Assembly: GCA_964586145.1 (NCBI GenBank)
Contig: CAZPHH010000119.1
Span: 1 to 12,158 of the forward strand
Direction: 5' to 3'
From: JAFGJQ01 sp964586145
Lineage (GTDB): Bacteria > Planctomycetota > Phycisphaerae > UBA1845
Length of the DNA: 12,158 nt
A program made the position numbers and the translations under genes. Positions 1 through 6,683 of the stretch are shown piece after piece. The notes under the pieces were generated by a model, which saw only the letters and a list, made by a program, of their open reading frames with translations, was not told where the DNA came from and ran no database searches. Numbering within the stretch: the stretch's first letter is position 1; every line of letters starts with the position of its first letter.

Positions 1-12
1 GCGCGAAATGTC

Positions 13-44
13 GGCGGCCGGCGCGATCTGACGCACCGGCCGCC
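13..44. terminator. GC-rich stem-loop downstream of the dockerin gene
   Basis: GGCGGCCGG at 13-21 is the exact reverse complement of CCGGCCGCC at 36-44. After one c/a mismatch, GCG (23-25) pairs with CGC (32-34), leaving a 6-base loop. It lies 84 bases past the stop codon of the minus-strand gene ending at 129. On the minus strand it is followed by GACATTTCG, which is not a real U tract, so intrinsic termination is only a guess. It could equally be a transcript-end stabilising hairpin or belong to a gene outside the window. Confidence 0.35.
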
Positions 45-128
45 TTGCAGCGTCTTGCCGGATCTCACCGCGGAGTCCCCTCCGGCGCCCCGCGGCGGCG
101 CTTCCGGCGGAGAAGCCGCCAGGGACGG

Positions 129-3100
129 CTATCGCTGGAACCAGGCGAAGTCCAGCAGGTCCACGTGATTGTCGTTGTTGAAGTCCGCAAACGCGCATTC
201 GGGGGTTCGGAGGTCCACCGGACCGGTCATGCACGCCTCGAACTCCGGATACCCGACCACGAACACCAGATCCGCACCGTCCACGTAGCCGTCGCAGGTG
301 AAGTCGCCGTCCGCCCAGCGGCAGGTTCCGGTCGCGTTGCAGCCGGTCGGATCGTTGGTAATCGTGTCCTGCACGACGGCCCGGTCGGCGGCATCCACCA
401 CGCCGTCCCAGTTGGCGTCGCCGAAGCGGGTCCCGAGGATGACTTCCACGAGTTCCGTGATGTCATCGGCGTCCACGTCGGCGTCGCCGTCCATGTCGCA
501 GCTCAGGTCCAGATAGACCGCGTCGTCCAGGTTGCTCCAGTCGAGGCCGACCATGCTGCGGCAGTAGCAGATGTCCAGGTCATCCACCCTGCCGTCCCAG
601 CCCCAGGGCTTGGCGCCGGGGATCGGCGCGCGGCCGAGGCCCGCCTCGGCGGCACCGGCCACGTCGCCGCGGAAATCACCCGCCGCATACGGCTTGGGGG
701 TCGCCAGGAACGTGCTGATTGCCGGCGGCGTGTGGAAGGTCGGCTCAGCCGGGGGAACCGGCGGCACGAACAGATGAAGATCCTGGGCCGCCCAGGGCAG
801 GTCGACCGACAGGGCGAGGAGAGCATTGTCGATGGCGACGGCCCCGGCCTTGCGGTTGAGCTTGCCGGTGACCGGGTCAATGGCCAGGCCGTCCATGAAG
901 TACCGCAGGTCTTCCTTGGAGAGGTTGCCATCGCCGTCGACGTCGGCGATTACTTCCGGGATCGCGTTGTCGGCGGTCATGTCGCCTCCGGTGGCGCCGG
1001 AGCCGGTGGCCGCCGCGGTCTTCTGCCAGGCTCGCGGGATGCGGTAGGCCATCACGAGTTCGGCCGCGTCGAGCACGGTTCGCTGGAAGTCTCCGTTCAT
1101 GTCGCCCTGGACGCGATTCCGCGCCGAGAGTTTCTTCCCGGAGGTGAGGGCGACGTAGGCCGATCCGTTCCAGTACAGGTAGTCCGAGGTCTTCCCATCC
1201 GAGTACAGGGCCGTGTTCCGCTTGGGCACCTGGCCGGCCACGTTCCTGGATCCGAAGGCCGGGGTATCGCCGCCGACCCCCAGGCCGTTGTTGGCCCGGA
1301 TGAAGTTCTGCAGCAGCCAGTTNNNNNNNNNNNNNNNNNNNNNNNNNNNNNNNNNNNNNNNNNNNNNNNNNNNNNNNNNNNNNNNNNNNNNNNNNNNNNN
1401 NNNNNNNNNNNNNNNNNNNNNNAGGCCGGGCGGCAGGAAGAAGGTCTGGGCCAGGTACTGGCCCGGCATGTTGGCCTTGCTCTTGCAGATGTCGTTGGCG
1501 ACAAAGGTGCATTGCGCATCCGTCGAGCAGCCCTTCGGATTGCACGGGCCGTCCAGGCCCCCGTTGCACGCGTTCGGATCGCCCAGGTCGCAATCAGCCC
1601 CACCGATCGCGCAGGTTCCGGACTCCTTGCACTCGCCCGGCAGGACGCTACCCTCGAACGATTCCACACTGTCGAAGATGTTGTTGATATAGTCCGCAAC
1701 GGCCTGGTTATCGATCGGCTGATCGGCTTCGTACTTCGGGTCCAGCGGGTCCCGGTTGGCATTGGCGTTGCCGCGGAACACGAACGAGCCCGCACCGGCG
1801 ATCTGCCAACCCGTGCAGGGATCACAGTTGTCGAGCGACGTGTCGATGGTCGGACGCACGTACTGGCCCTCGCAGGCCGTGGTGACCACGTTGTTCTCAT
1901 CCACGTTCTTCTCGATGTTCAGAATCTCGTACCGCCCCGCATTCGCATCGCCCACGGCGCGACTGGAGCCGGAGAGGCCCGTGTACCCCACGGCCAGCCG
2001 AGCGTAGCGGACCACGTCTTCCATCAGGCCCGAACCGCCGTTGTTCGTGGGCTGGAAGCTTGATCCCAGCAGGGTCGTCGTCGCCAGGTCGGTCCGGTTG
2101 CCGACGTTGTCGCCCCGGCCCCAGCTTGTGTCCACGCCCAGCGAGTTCATGGCCGCGTTGCGCGTGCCCGACCCCACGTCGCGCGTCCCGGCCATGAGAT
2201 TCTCGCCGGTGGGCAGGCGGCCGGTCGTAAACAGGTACTGCAGGTCGGTGAACTTGACGTTTTCCAAACCGGTGCCTCGGTTGGCGATGATGGCCACCTG
2301 CACCCAGGCCGCCACGTAGTCGAAGATCGTGTCCGCGTCCGGCGTGGCATTCGTATTCAGGGACACCACCGGCCCGCCCGTCGTGTCGCAGATCTCGCTG
2401 GCTCGGCAGGGGCCGTTATCTTCGACCAGGCAGTCCTGGTTCGTGGTGCAGGGCTGACCGGCCGGGTTGTCGCACACGTTCTCGGTGCAGGTTCCGTAGA
2501 CCTTGCAGTCTTCATCGGTGCTGCACGCTGTCAGGTCCACGGCGCACTCCCGCGTGCCCGCCCCGGGGCAATTGGCGTCCGCAACGCAGGGAACCCCCGT
2601 ACCGGTCCCGGCGCTCACGTCGAGGCACTCGCCGCAGGTGCGCGAGAGGGTCTGGAGTTCGCTCCGGCCGCCCGCGGACGTCGGAATGGGATTGAGGCCG
2701 TAGCCGGGGCTCAGGGGCGCCCGGTTCCAGTTCGGGGTGCCCGGCACCTGGATGGCCCAGGCGCTGGGCACGTCGAGAAACGCCCCTTCGATTTCGCACT
2801 GGACCACCGGGGTTCCGCTGGCGTTGGCGCCCGCATAATTGGCCGTGCCGAGGGTCGCATACTCATAGCCATTGAACAGGCCCGCCTCCGAGGGGACTCG
2901 GATGGGAATGGCGTCGCAGGTCTGGCTTTCCACGAACTCGTTGAAGCCACGCACCGAGCCCACGCTGCGGTAGTTGAACATCCACCACGTGTCGATGTCG
3001 GACTCGGGGAACCAGTTGGTGGCCAGTGGCTGTACGAAGGGGAACGTGTCCGGATCGAAACCGGCGAACCCGTCGTTGTCCACGTCGATCCAGTCGTTCG

Positions 3101-3314
3101 TGGACGAAGGCTGGCGGAAGAAGTCCACGAAAAGCGAGGCGCCCGACAGGCTCACCTGCCCGCCATCCACGGTGAGGGTCGCCCCGCCCGGCGTCTGGTA
3201 CGTACCGGCGTGCGTGCCGCCGCCGTCGCCACAGCCGGCCCACGCCGTTGTCGGCAGACCGGCAGCCGCCGCCAGTCCGGCCAGAACGGCACAACATGTT
3301 CGGTTCATTCTCAT
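129..3314 (-). CDS. Exported PstS-like substrate-binding protein with Cys-rich inserts and dockerin-type C-terminal repeats (contains assembly gap)
   Basis: About 1061 residues if the gap length is taken at face value. The chosen ATG follows AAAGGAG (3324-3330) by 9 bases and opens a signal peptide (residues 1-26, hydrophobic core AVLAGLAAAAGL, cleavage after AWA). Residues 55-62 (SLSGASLF), 113-123 (FNYRSVGSVRG) and 377-385 (TRDVGSGTR) match in order the phosphate-loop motifs of PstS-like periplasmic binding proteins: GA-S/T-x-F, Y-x-x-x-GS-x-x-G and R-x-x-GSGT. The usual DFGASDA aspartate motif is not recognisable, so the ligand may not be phosphate. Between and after the lobes lie Cys-rich segments with C-S-T-D-x-x-C patterns (227-309 and 562-610). 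At least six Ca-binding dockerin/EF-type half repeats fill residues 737-1059 (for example DVDGDGNL, DMDGDADVD, DANWDGVVD, DFNNDNHVD). Export to the periplasm or cell surface is inferred. Residues 631-664 are unknown because of Ns. The fold call is mine from motifs only. Confidence 0.72.
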   Translation of the reverse strand: MRMNRTCCAVLAGLAAAAGLPTTAWAGCGDGGGTHAGTYQTPGGATLTVDGGQVSLSGASLFVDFFRQPSSTNDWIDVDNDGFAGFDPDTFPFVQPLATNWFPESDIDTWWMFNYRSVGSVRGFNEFVESQTCDAIPIRVPSEAGLFNGYEYATLGTANYAGANASGTPVVQCEIEGAFLDVPSAWAIQVPGTPNWNRAPLSPGYGLNPIPTSAGGRSELQTLSRTCGECLDVSAGTGTGVPCVADANCPGAGTRECAVDLTACSTDEDCKVYGTCTENVCDNPAGQPCTTNQDCLVEDNGPCRASEICDTTGGPVVSLNTNATPDADTIFDYVAAWVQVAIIANRGTGLENVKFTDLQYLFTTGRLPTGENLMAGTRDVGSGTRNAAMNSLGVDTSWGRGDNVGNRTDLATTTLLGSSFQPTNNGGSGLMEDVVRYARLAVGYTGLSGSSRAVGDANAGRYEILNIEKNVDENNVVTTACEGQYVRPTIDTSLDNCDPCTGWQIAGAGSFVFRGNANANRDPLDPKYEADQPIDNQAVADYINNIFDSVESFEGSVLPGECKESGTCAIGGADCDLGDPNACNGGLDGPCNPKGCSTDAQCTFVANDICKSKANMPGQYLAQTFFLPPGXXXXXXXXXXXXXXXXXXXXXXXXXXXXXXXXXXNWLLQNFIRANNGLGVGGDTPAFGSRNVAGQVPKRNTALYSDGKTSDYLYWNGSAYVALTSGKKLSARNRVQGDMNGDFQRTVLDAAELVMAYRIPRAWQKTAAATGSGATGGDMTADNAIPEVIADVDGDGNLSKEDLRYFMDGLAIDPVTGKLNRKAGAVAIDNALLALSVDLPWAAQDLHLFVPPVPPAEPTFHTPPAISTFLATPKPYAAGDFRGDVAGAAEAGLGRAPIPGAKPWGWDGRVDDLDICYCRSMVGLDWSNLDDAVYLDLSCDMDGDADVDADDITELVEVILGTRFGDANWDGVVDAADRAVVQDTITNDPTGCNATGTCRWADGDFTCDGYVDGADLVFVVGYPEFEACMTGPVDLRTPECAFADFNNDNHVDLLDFAWFQR
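1323..1422. other. Assembly gap (100 Ns)
   Basis: Exactly 100 undetermined bases inside the dockerin-protein gene, a length typical of a placeholder for a gap of unknown size. The reading frame on both sides is the same across 100 Ns. A single intact gene therefore requires the true missing length to be 1 modulo 3, and the protein length given is provisional. Confidence 0.98.
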
Positions 3315-3323
3315 GCTTCTTTT

Positions 3324-3330
3324 CTCCTTT
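3324..3330 (-). promoter_or_regulatory. Ribosome binding site of the PstS-like/dockerin gene
   Basis: AAAGGAG on the minus strand, 9 bases before the ATG at 3314. It decides the start: the frame stays open upstream to 3452, but the residues there are not signal-peptide-like and would place the signal peptide internally. Confidence 0.75.
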
Positions 3331-3448
3331 GCTTTTATCCCACTGCGCCTTCGCTGCATCGGAGCGTCGTGCTTCGGTCGCCCGAAGGCTGCTGACAACA
3401 TGCCAAGTCTCTCGTCCCGGGAGCAGGCCCGCACCGATCCCGCCTTTC

Positions 3449-4528
3449 TCAATTTACGGGGATCATGTTCATGACCTGGTTTTCACCGGACAGCGAGTAG
3501 TACCGGTCGCCCCACTTGCGTTTCTTCACCGACTCCAGCGCAGTCATTCGTTCGCTGTGTCCGTCGCAGAAGAGGAAGTTCGCCGTGCCGCCGTATGTCT
3601 TGTCGCCTCCGGGATGCGAACGCCCGACCGCGTTGATTTGCGGGATGCCGGACGTGTAGTCCAGAATGTTCACCTTCTCCCGCAGTTGTCGTAACGGCAC
3701 CACGCCGTAGGTCCGTTGATCCTGGGGCAGGCCGTAAATGAATCCGGGAGCGTTGTCCGGGCTGGTGTACTCGTTTCCGCCGGATCCCACGTGCCAGAAC
3801 ACGTTGACGGGGCGATGCGATTTCAGGAGCACGCCGGCCCCCTGCGGAATGCCGAGCGCCTTCCAGCTCTCCAGATATTCCGTGGCCAGGATGGTATCGC
3901 CCGTGCGCCGGATCTGGTTTTCGCGAACGATGACATTGCGCCGGTATCCGCCGGACAGGTCCGGTGTGAACTTGTTCCGCGGCATGATCGCGGCATTGGC
4001 CGCGTACGCCATCCGCGGGGCCTGCTTGTCCGTCAGGCTGTTGGGGTTTGTATCGCCATTCTGGTCCACCTGCCCCCCCTCCCAATCCTGGGCGGTCGGG
4101 CCGGGGTTGGTGCGGGGTGCGCCGCCGTTTTTGAAGTTCGGGCACTGGAAGGCCTTGGCCGAAACCTTCCCATTGCTGTACAGGAAGTGTGACCAGTGCA
4201 GATATCCATAGGAATGCCCCGTGTCCTGCTCGGTGAGCGACCAGGCGCCCCGGTCATTGGTCGGGTACACGTAGGACGGCGGATAGTAGCCCCCGCTGTC
4301 CGCCAGGTAGATCGATAGGGATTGCCCCACGTGTCGCGTGTTGGCCGCGCACTGCACGGCCTTCGCCTGCGCGCGTGCGCTCTGCAGGCTCGGCAACAGG
4401 ATGGCAACCAGCAGGGCGATGATCGACACCACGACCAGCAGCTCGATCAGCGTGAAAGCGGGCAACGACCGGAGAGCGTTTGGACGTGAGGCAAAGACCG
4501 TTCTTCCGTTGTGATTCCGGGGCTTCAT
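3449..4528 (-). CDS. Prepilin-type N-terminal cleavage/methylation protein with C-terminal DGH motif
   Basis: A 359-residue pseudopilin-like protein. Residues 1-24 are a basic leader ending SLPA. Prepilin peptidase would cut before F25, and the mature N-terminus FTLIELLVVVSIIALLVAIL forms the hydrophobic helix with the conserved glutamate at +5 (E29). The residue before the cut is Ala rather than the usual Gly, a common variation in this kind of planctomycete protein. The remainder is a secreted globular domain ending in FLFCDGHSERM (318-328), the DG motif typical of the very abundant planctomycete type II pseudopilin-like families (DUF1559/H-X9-DG group). Such proteins are expected at the inner membrane and periplasm; their individual functions are mostly unknown. 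The start is fixed by AAGGAGGT 9 bases upstream. The gene reads toward the exported dockerin gene, 134 bases apart on the same strand, so co-expression is possible. Confidence 0.9.
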   Translation of the reverse strand: MKPRNHNGRTVFASRPNALRSLPAFTLIELLVVVSIIALLVAILLPSLQSARAQAKAVQCAANTRHVGQSLSIYLADSGGYYPPSYVYPTNDRGAWSLTEQDTGHSYGYLHWSHFLYSNGKVSAKAFQCPNFKNGGAPRTNPGPTAQDWEGGQVDQNGDTNPNSLTDKQAPRMAYAANAAIMPRNKFTPDLSGGYRRNVIVRENQIRRTGDTILATEYLESWKALGIPQGAGVLLKSHRPVNVFWHVGSGGNEYTSPDNAPGFIYGLPQDQRTYGVVPLRQLREKVNILDYTSGIPQINAVGRSHPGGDKTYGGTANFLFCDGHSERMTALESVKKRKWGDRYYSLSGENQVMNMIPVN

Positions 4529-4960
4529 GTGGAATGAACCTCCTTCGATCGGACGGGACTGAGTTGAGCCGGAAGACGAAACCGCAACCTTGCGAACGTC
4601 CGGGAGACCCTTTCGACCGAAGTCGCACAGAGCGTGCTTGCGGCCGTGCCGCAGCCTGAATCCCCCTGCCGCAGAGTGGCACTGCGTCCGGACCGCCCGG
4701 CACGCACTGTCCACCGGCACGCACACGTTACCCCGGCCTGTTTAGGGTCGGATGAAGGAAGAGTCAGGATCGCGCGAAAGTTGCCTTAACATTGCGTGAA
4801 GGGGCGGCGCCCCCACCTGACGCGTGCTTCGCGGCGTGTTGTCCTGCCTGCATGTGAAATGGGCGCGGAACCCCGCCCGGCACAGGCAATTGCGCCGCCC
4901 GGCAGGGCCAGCCGGTGCCGACGGCCTTGCATCCCCGCCTGCATCCGGTATCACGGGGCC
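4529..4960. other. 432-base intergenic region between divergent genes
   Basis: The region separates the minus-strand prepilin gene from the plus-strand glycosylase gene and must hold both promoters. Apart from the prepilin ribosome site, I see only a small GC palindrome, GGGGC-GGC-GCCCC (4801-4813), with no U tract. No convincing sigma70 promoter pair, RNA gene or conserved peptide was found on either strand. Frames open across it lack ribosome sites and family-like composition. Confidence 0.6.
4538..4545 (-). promoter_or_regulatory. Consensus Shine-Dalgarno of the prepilin gene
   Basis: AAGGAGGT on the minus strand, with 9 bases to the ATG at 4528. This is a full anti-SD complement and the best ribosome site in the window. 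It rules out the in-frame upstream extension to 4726, which would bury the prepilin leader. Confidence 0.85.
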
Positions 4961-5701
4961 ATGAACCTGTCGCAGATTACCGACGCGCTGGTGCGCGACG
5001 TTTCCCGGCTTCGCTTCGGGCCGCCCGTGGATTGCGTCTACAACCCGCTGGAGTACGCGCGGGCCCTGTATGACACGTATTTGGAGCGGTTCGGACAGGC
5101 GCCGCGAGAGGTGCTTCTCTTGGGCATGAACCCCGGGCCCTGGGGCATGGTGCAGACGGGAATCCCGTTCGGCGCGGTTTCGGCCGTGCGCGACTGGCTG
5201 CGGATCGACGCTTCGGTGAAACGGCCCCAACGCGAGCACCCTGCCCGGCCCGTCACCGGACTGGCGTGCCCGCGGGAGGAAGTCAGCGGCGTTCGACTCT
5301 GGAGCTGGGCGAGAGACTGCTTCGGCACGCCGGAGCGGTTTTTTGGACGTTTCTTCGTCGCGAACTACTGCCCGCTGGCGTTCCTGGAGCCGGGCGGCAG
5401 GAACCTGACGCCGGACAAGCTGCCGGCCCAGGATCGCCGGCCGCTGCTGGAGGCCTGCGACCGGGCGCTGCGGGAAACCGTGGCGTACTTTCGACCGCGA
5501 TTCGTCATCGGCGTGGGCGCGTTCGCCGAGGCCCGCATCCGGCAGGCCTGCAACGGGGCGGACATCACGATCGGCCAGATTCTACACCCCAGTCCGGCCA
5601 GTCCGAGGGCCAACCGCGGCTGGGCGCCGGTTGCGGCACAGCAGTTGAGGGATTTGGGCATCCACGTGTCCGATCCGCAGCCGTCGCCCGCGCCGGGCTG
5701 A
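4961..5701 (+). CDS. SMUG1-type uracil-DNA glycosylase
   Basis: A 246-residue enzyme that would excise uracil (and in SMUG1 relatives 5-hydroxymethyluracil) from DNA, starting base excision repair in the cytoplasm. It lines up along almost its whole length with vertebrate SMUG1. Matching blocks are VYNPLEYA (26-33), the active-site loop GMNPGPWGM (55-63, N57 expected to position water), QTGIPFGAVSAVRDWL (65-80), the EVSG segment (107-110), GRNLTPDKLPA (146-156) and the distal motif HPSP (209-212, H209 contacting the uracil). The family usually reads GMNPGPFGM, so W61 is a mild variant. The ATG at 4961 sits just before the conserved region; upstream in-frame residues are Arg/Pro-rich and unlike the family. 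The ribosome site is weak. The epimerase-like gene starts 22 bases later, so an operon is likely. The assignment is secure at family level; substrate preference is inferred. Confidence 0.93.
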   Translation: MNLSQITDALVRDVSRLRFGPPVDCVYNPLEYARALYDTYLERFGQAPREVLLLGMNPGPWGMVQTGIPFGAVSAVRDWLRIDASVKRPQREHPARPVTGLACPREEVSGVRLWSWARDCFGTPERFFGRFFVANYCPLAFLEPGGRNLTPDKLPAQDRRPLLEACDRALRETVAYFRPRFVIGVGAFAEARIRQACNGADITIGQILHPSPASPRANRGWAPVAAQQLRDLGIHVSDPQPSPAPG

Positions 5702-5710
5702 CGCGAAGAA

Positions 5711-5716
5711 GGGAGG
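5711..5716 (+). promoter_or_regulatory. Ribosome binding site of the TIGR01777-type gene
   Basis: GGGAGG, 7 bases before the ATG at 5724, within the 22-base gap after the glycosylase stop codon. It supports independent translation of a probable second cistron. Confidence 0.75.
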
Positions 5717-5723
5717 CTTAGCG

Positions 5724-6587
5724 ATGCATGTGCTGATCAGCGGCTCAACGGGTTTGATCGGATCGGCGCTGGTGCGTTCGCTTCAGGCGGACGGCCACTC
5801 GATCACCCGGCTGTCTCGCACCGGCGGCGGCGCGGGCATGTTCGATGCCGCGGCCGTGCCGGCCTGCGAGGCCGTGGTGCATCTGGCGGGCGAATCCGTG
5901 GCCGGTCGCTGGACTTCCGCCAAGAAGGCGGCCATCCGCGACAGCCGCGTCGGCGGCACGCGGTCGCTTTGTGAAGCTCTGGCCCGGCTGGAGACGCGCC
6001 CGCGCGTGCTGGCATCCGCGTCGGCCATCGGCTTCTACGGCGACCGGGGCGGCGAGATGCTGACGGAGGCGAGCCCGGCCGGTCGCGGTTTTCTGGCCGA
6101 TGTGGCCTGCGCGTGGGAGGCGGCCGCGCGGCCGGCGGTTGAGGCGGGGATTCGCGTGGTGCTGCTTCGTTTCGGCGTCGTGCTCTCGAAGGACGGCGGC
6201 GCATTGGCCAAGATGCTGACACCGTTTCGAATGGGGCTGGGCGGGAGGATCGGAAGCGGGCGGCAGTACGTCAGTTGGGTCAGTCTGGAGGACGTCGTGC
6301 GAGCCGTCCGGTTCGCACTGGACACGGAGTCGCTCTGCGGTCCGATCAACGTGTCCGCGCCGAACGCCGTGACGAACGCAGACTTCGTCCGCGCGCTGGC
6401 CCGGCGGCTGGGGCGGCCGTCGTTGGTGCCCGCGCCGGCGTTTGCCGTCCGGGCGATCCTCGGCGAGGCGGCGGACGAACTGCTGCTGGCCAGCACGCGG
6501 GTGAAGCCGGCTCGCCTGCTGGAAGCGGGGTTTTCGTTTCGGCATCCGGCGCTCGAAGAGGCGCTGGACGCGGCGCTGCGTGAGTAG
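5724..6587 (+). CDS. TIGR01777-family epimerase-like NAD(P)-binding protein (YfcH type)
   Basis: A 287-residue member of the extended short-chain dehydrogenase superfamily. The Rossmann glycine motif GSTGLIG is at residues 7-13, HLAGE at 53-57, and a SAIGFYGDRG segment (99-109) carries Y105 where the catalytic Tyr is expected. The typical WEAAA (131-135) and LRFGVVLSKDGGAL (148-161) blocks follow. The C-terminal DUF1731 region (about 238-285) ends with ELLLASTRVKPARLLEAGFSFRHP, characteristic of TIGR01777/YfcH proteins of about 300 residues. The cofactor is probably NADP(H) or NAD(H); the physiological substrate of this family is not established. No signal peptide is present, so it is cytoplasmic. 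It follows the glycosylase gene closely and is probably co-transcribed with it, though no functional link is obvious. The start is supported by GGGAGG. Confidence 0.93.
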   Translation: MHVLISGSTGLIGSALVRSLQADGHSITRLSRTGGGAGMFDAAAVPACEAVVHLAGESVAGRWTSAKKAAIRDSRVGGTRSLCEALARLETRPRVLASASAIGFYGDRGGEMLTEASPAGRGFLADVACAWEAAARPAVEAGIRVVLLRFGVVLSKDGGALAKMLTPFRMGLGGRIGSGRQYVSWVSLEDVVRAVRFALDTESLCGPINVSAPNAVTNADFVRALARRLGRPSLVPAPAFAVRAILGEAADELLLASTRVKPARLLEAGFSFRHPALEEALDAALRE

Positions 6588-6638
6588 CCGTGCAGCGGGA
6601 CGGCGATTGTGGTACGATGCCCGCCGAGCGCAACCGGG

Positions 6639-6652
6639 TGCGCCCGGGCGCA
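6639..6652. repeat. Perfect 14-bp palindrome upstream of the deacylase-like lipoprotein gene
   Basis: TGCGCCCGGGCGCA reads identically on both strands, 31 bases before the ATG at 6684. An alternative pairing uses CGGGTG (6635-6640) with CACCCG (6654-6659). It lies in the 96-base gap after the epimerase-like gene. It could be an operator or a leader hairpin. In GC-rich DNA such palindromes arise fairly readily, so a regulatory role is only a suggestion. Confidence 0.4.
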
Positions 6653-6683
6653 TCACCCGATACCAGAAAGGCTTTCGCACATC

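Noticed and set aside
45..2063. Long plus-strand open frame opposite the dockerin gene
   Set aside because: It spans the gap and is antisense to a gene with a signal peptide and clear Ca-binding repeats. Its translation is Val/Gly/Arg-rich with no recognisable domain, as expected of a GC-rich shadow frame.
3372..3387. CTTCGG-TCGC-CCGAAG hairpin between the prepilin and dockerin genes as a terminator
   Set aside because: Only a 6-bp stem, with no U tract on either strand.
3392..3408. Possible sigma54 promoter (GG-N10-GC) before the dockerin gene on the minus strand
   Set aside because: TTGGCATG fits the -24 element, but the -12 element reads CAGC instead of TTGC, and the GG/GC pair alone is common by chance in this composition.
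4801..4813. GGGGC-GGC-GCCCC palindrome as a regulatory site
   Set aside because: Pure GC symmetry of 13 bases is expected by chance in this DNA, and no promoter is evident beside it.
4796..4960. N-terminal extension of the glycosylase to 4796
   Set aside because: The added residues are Arg/Pro-rich and absent from the SMUG1 family pattern; the ATG at 4961 directly precedes the conserved region.
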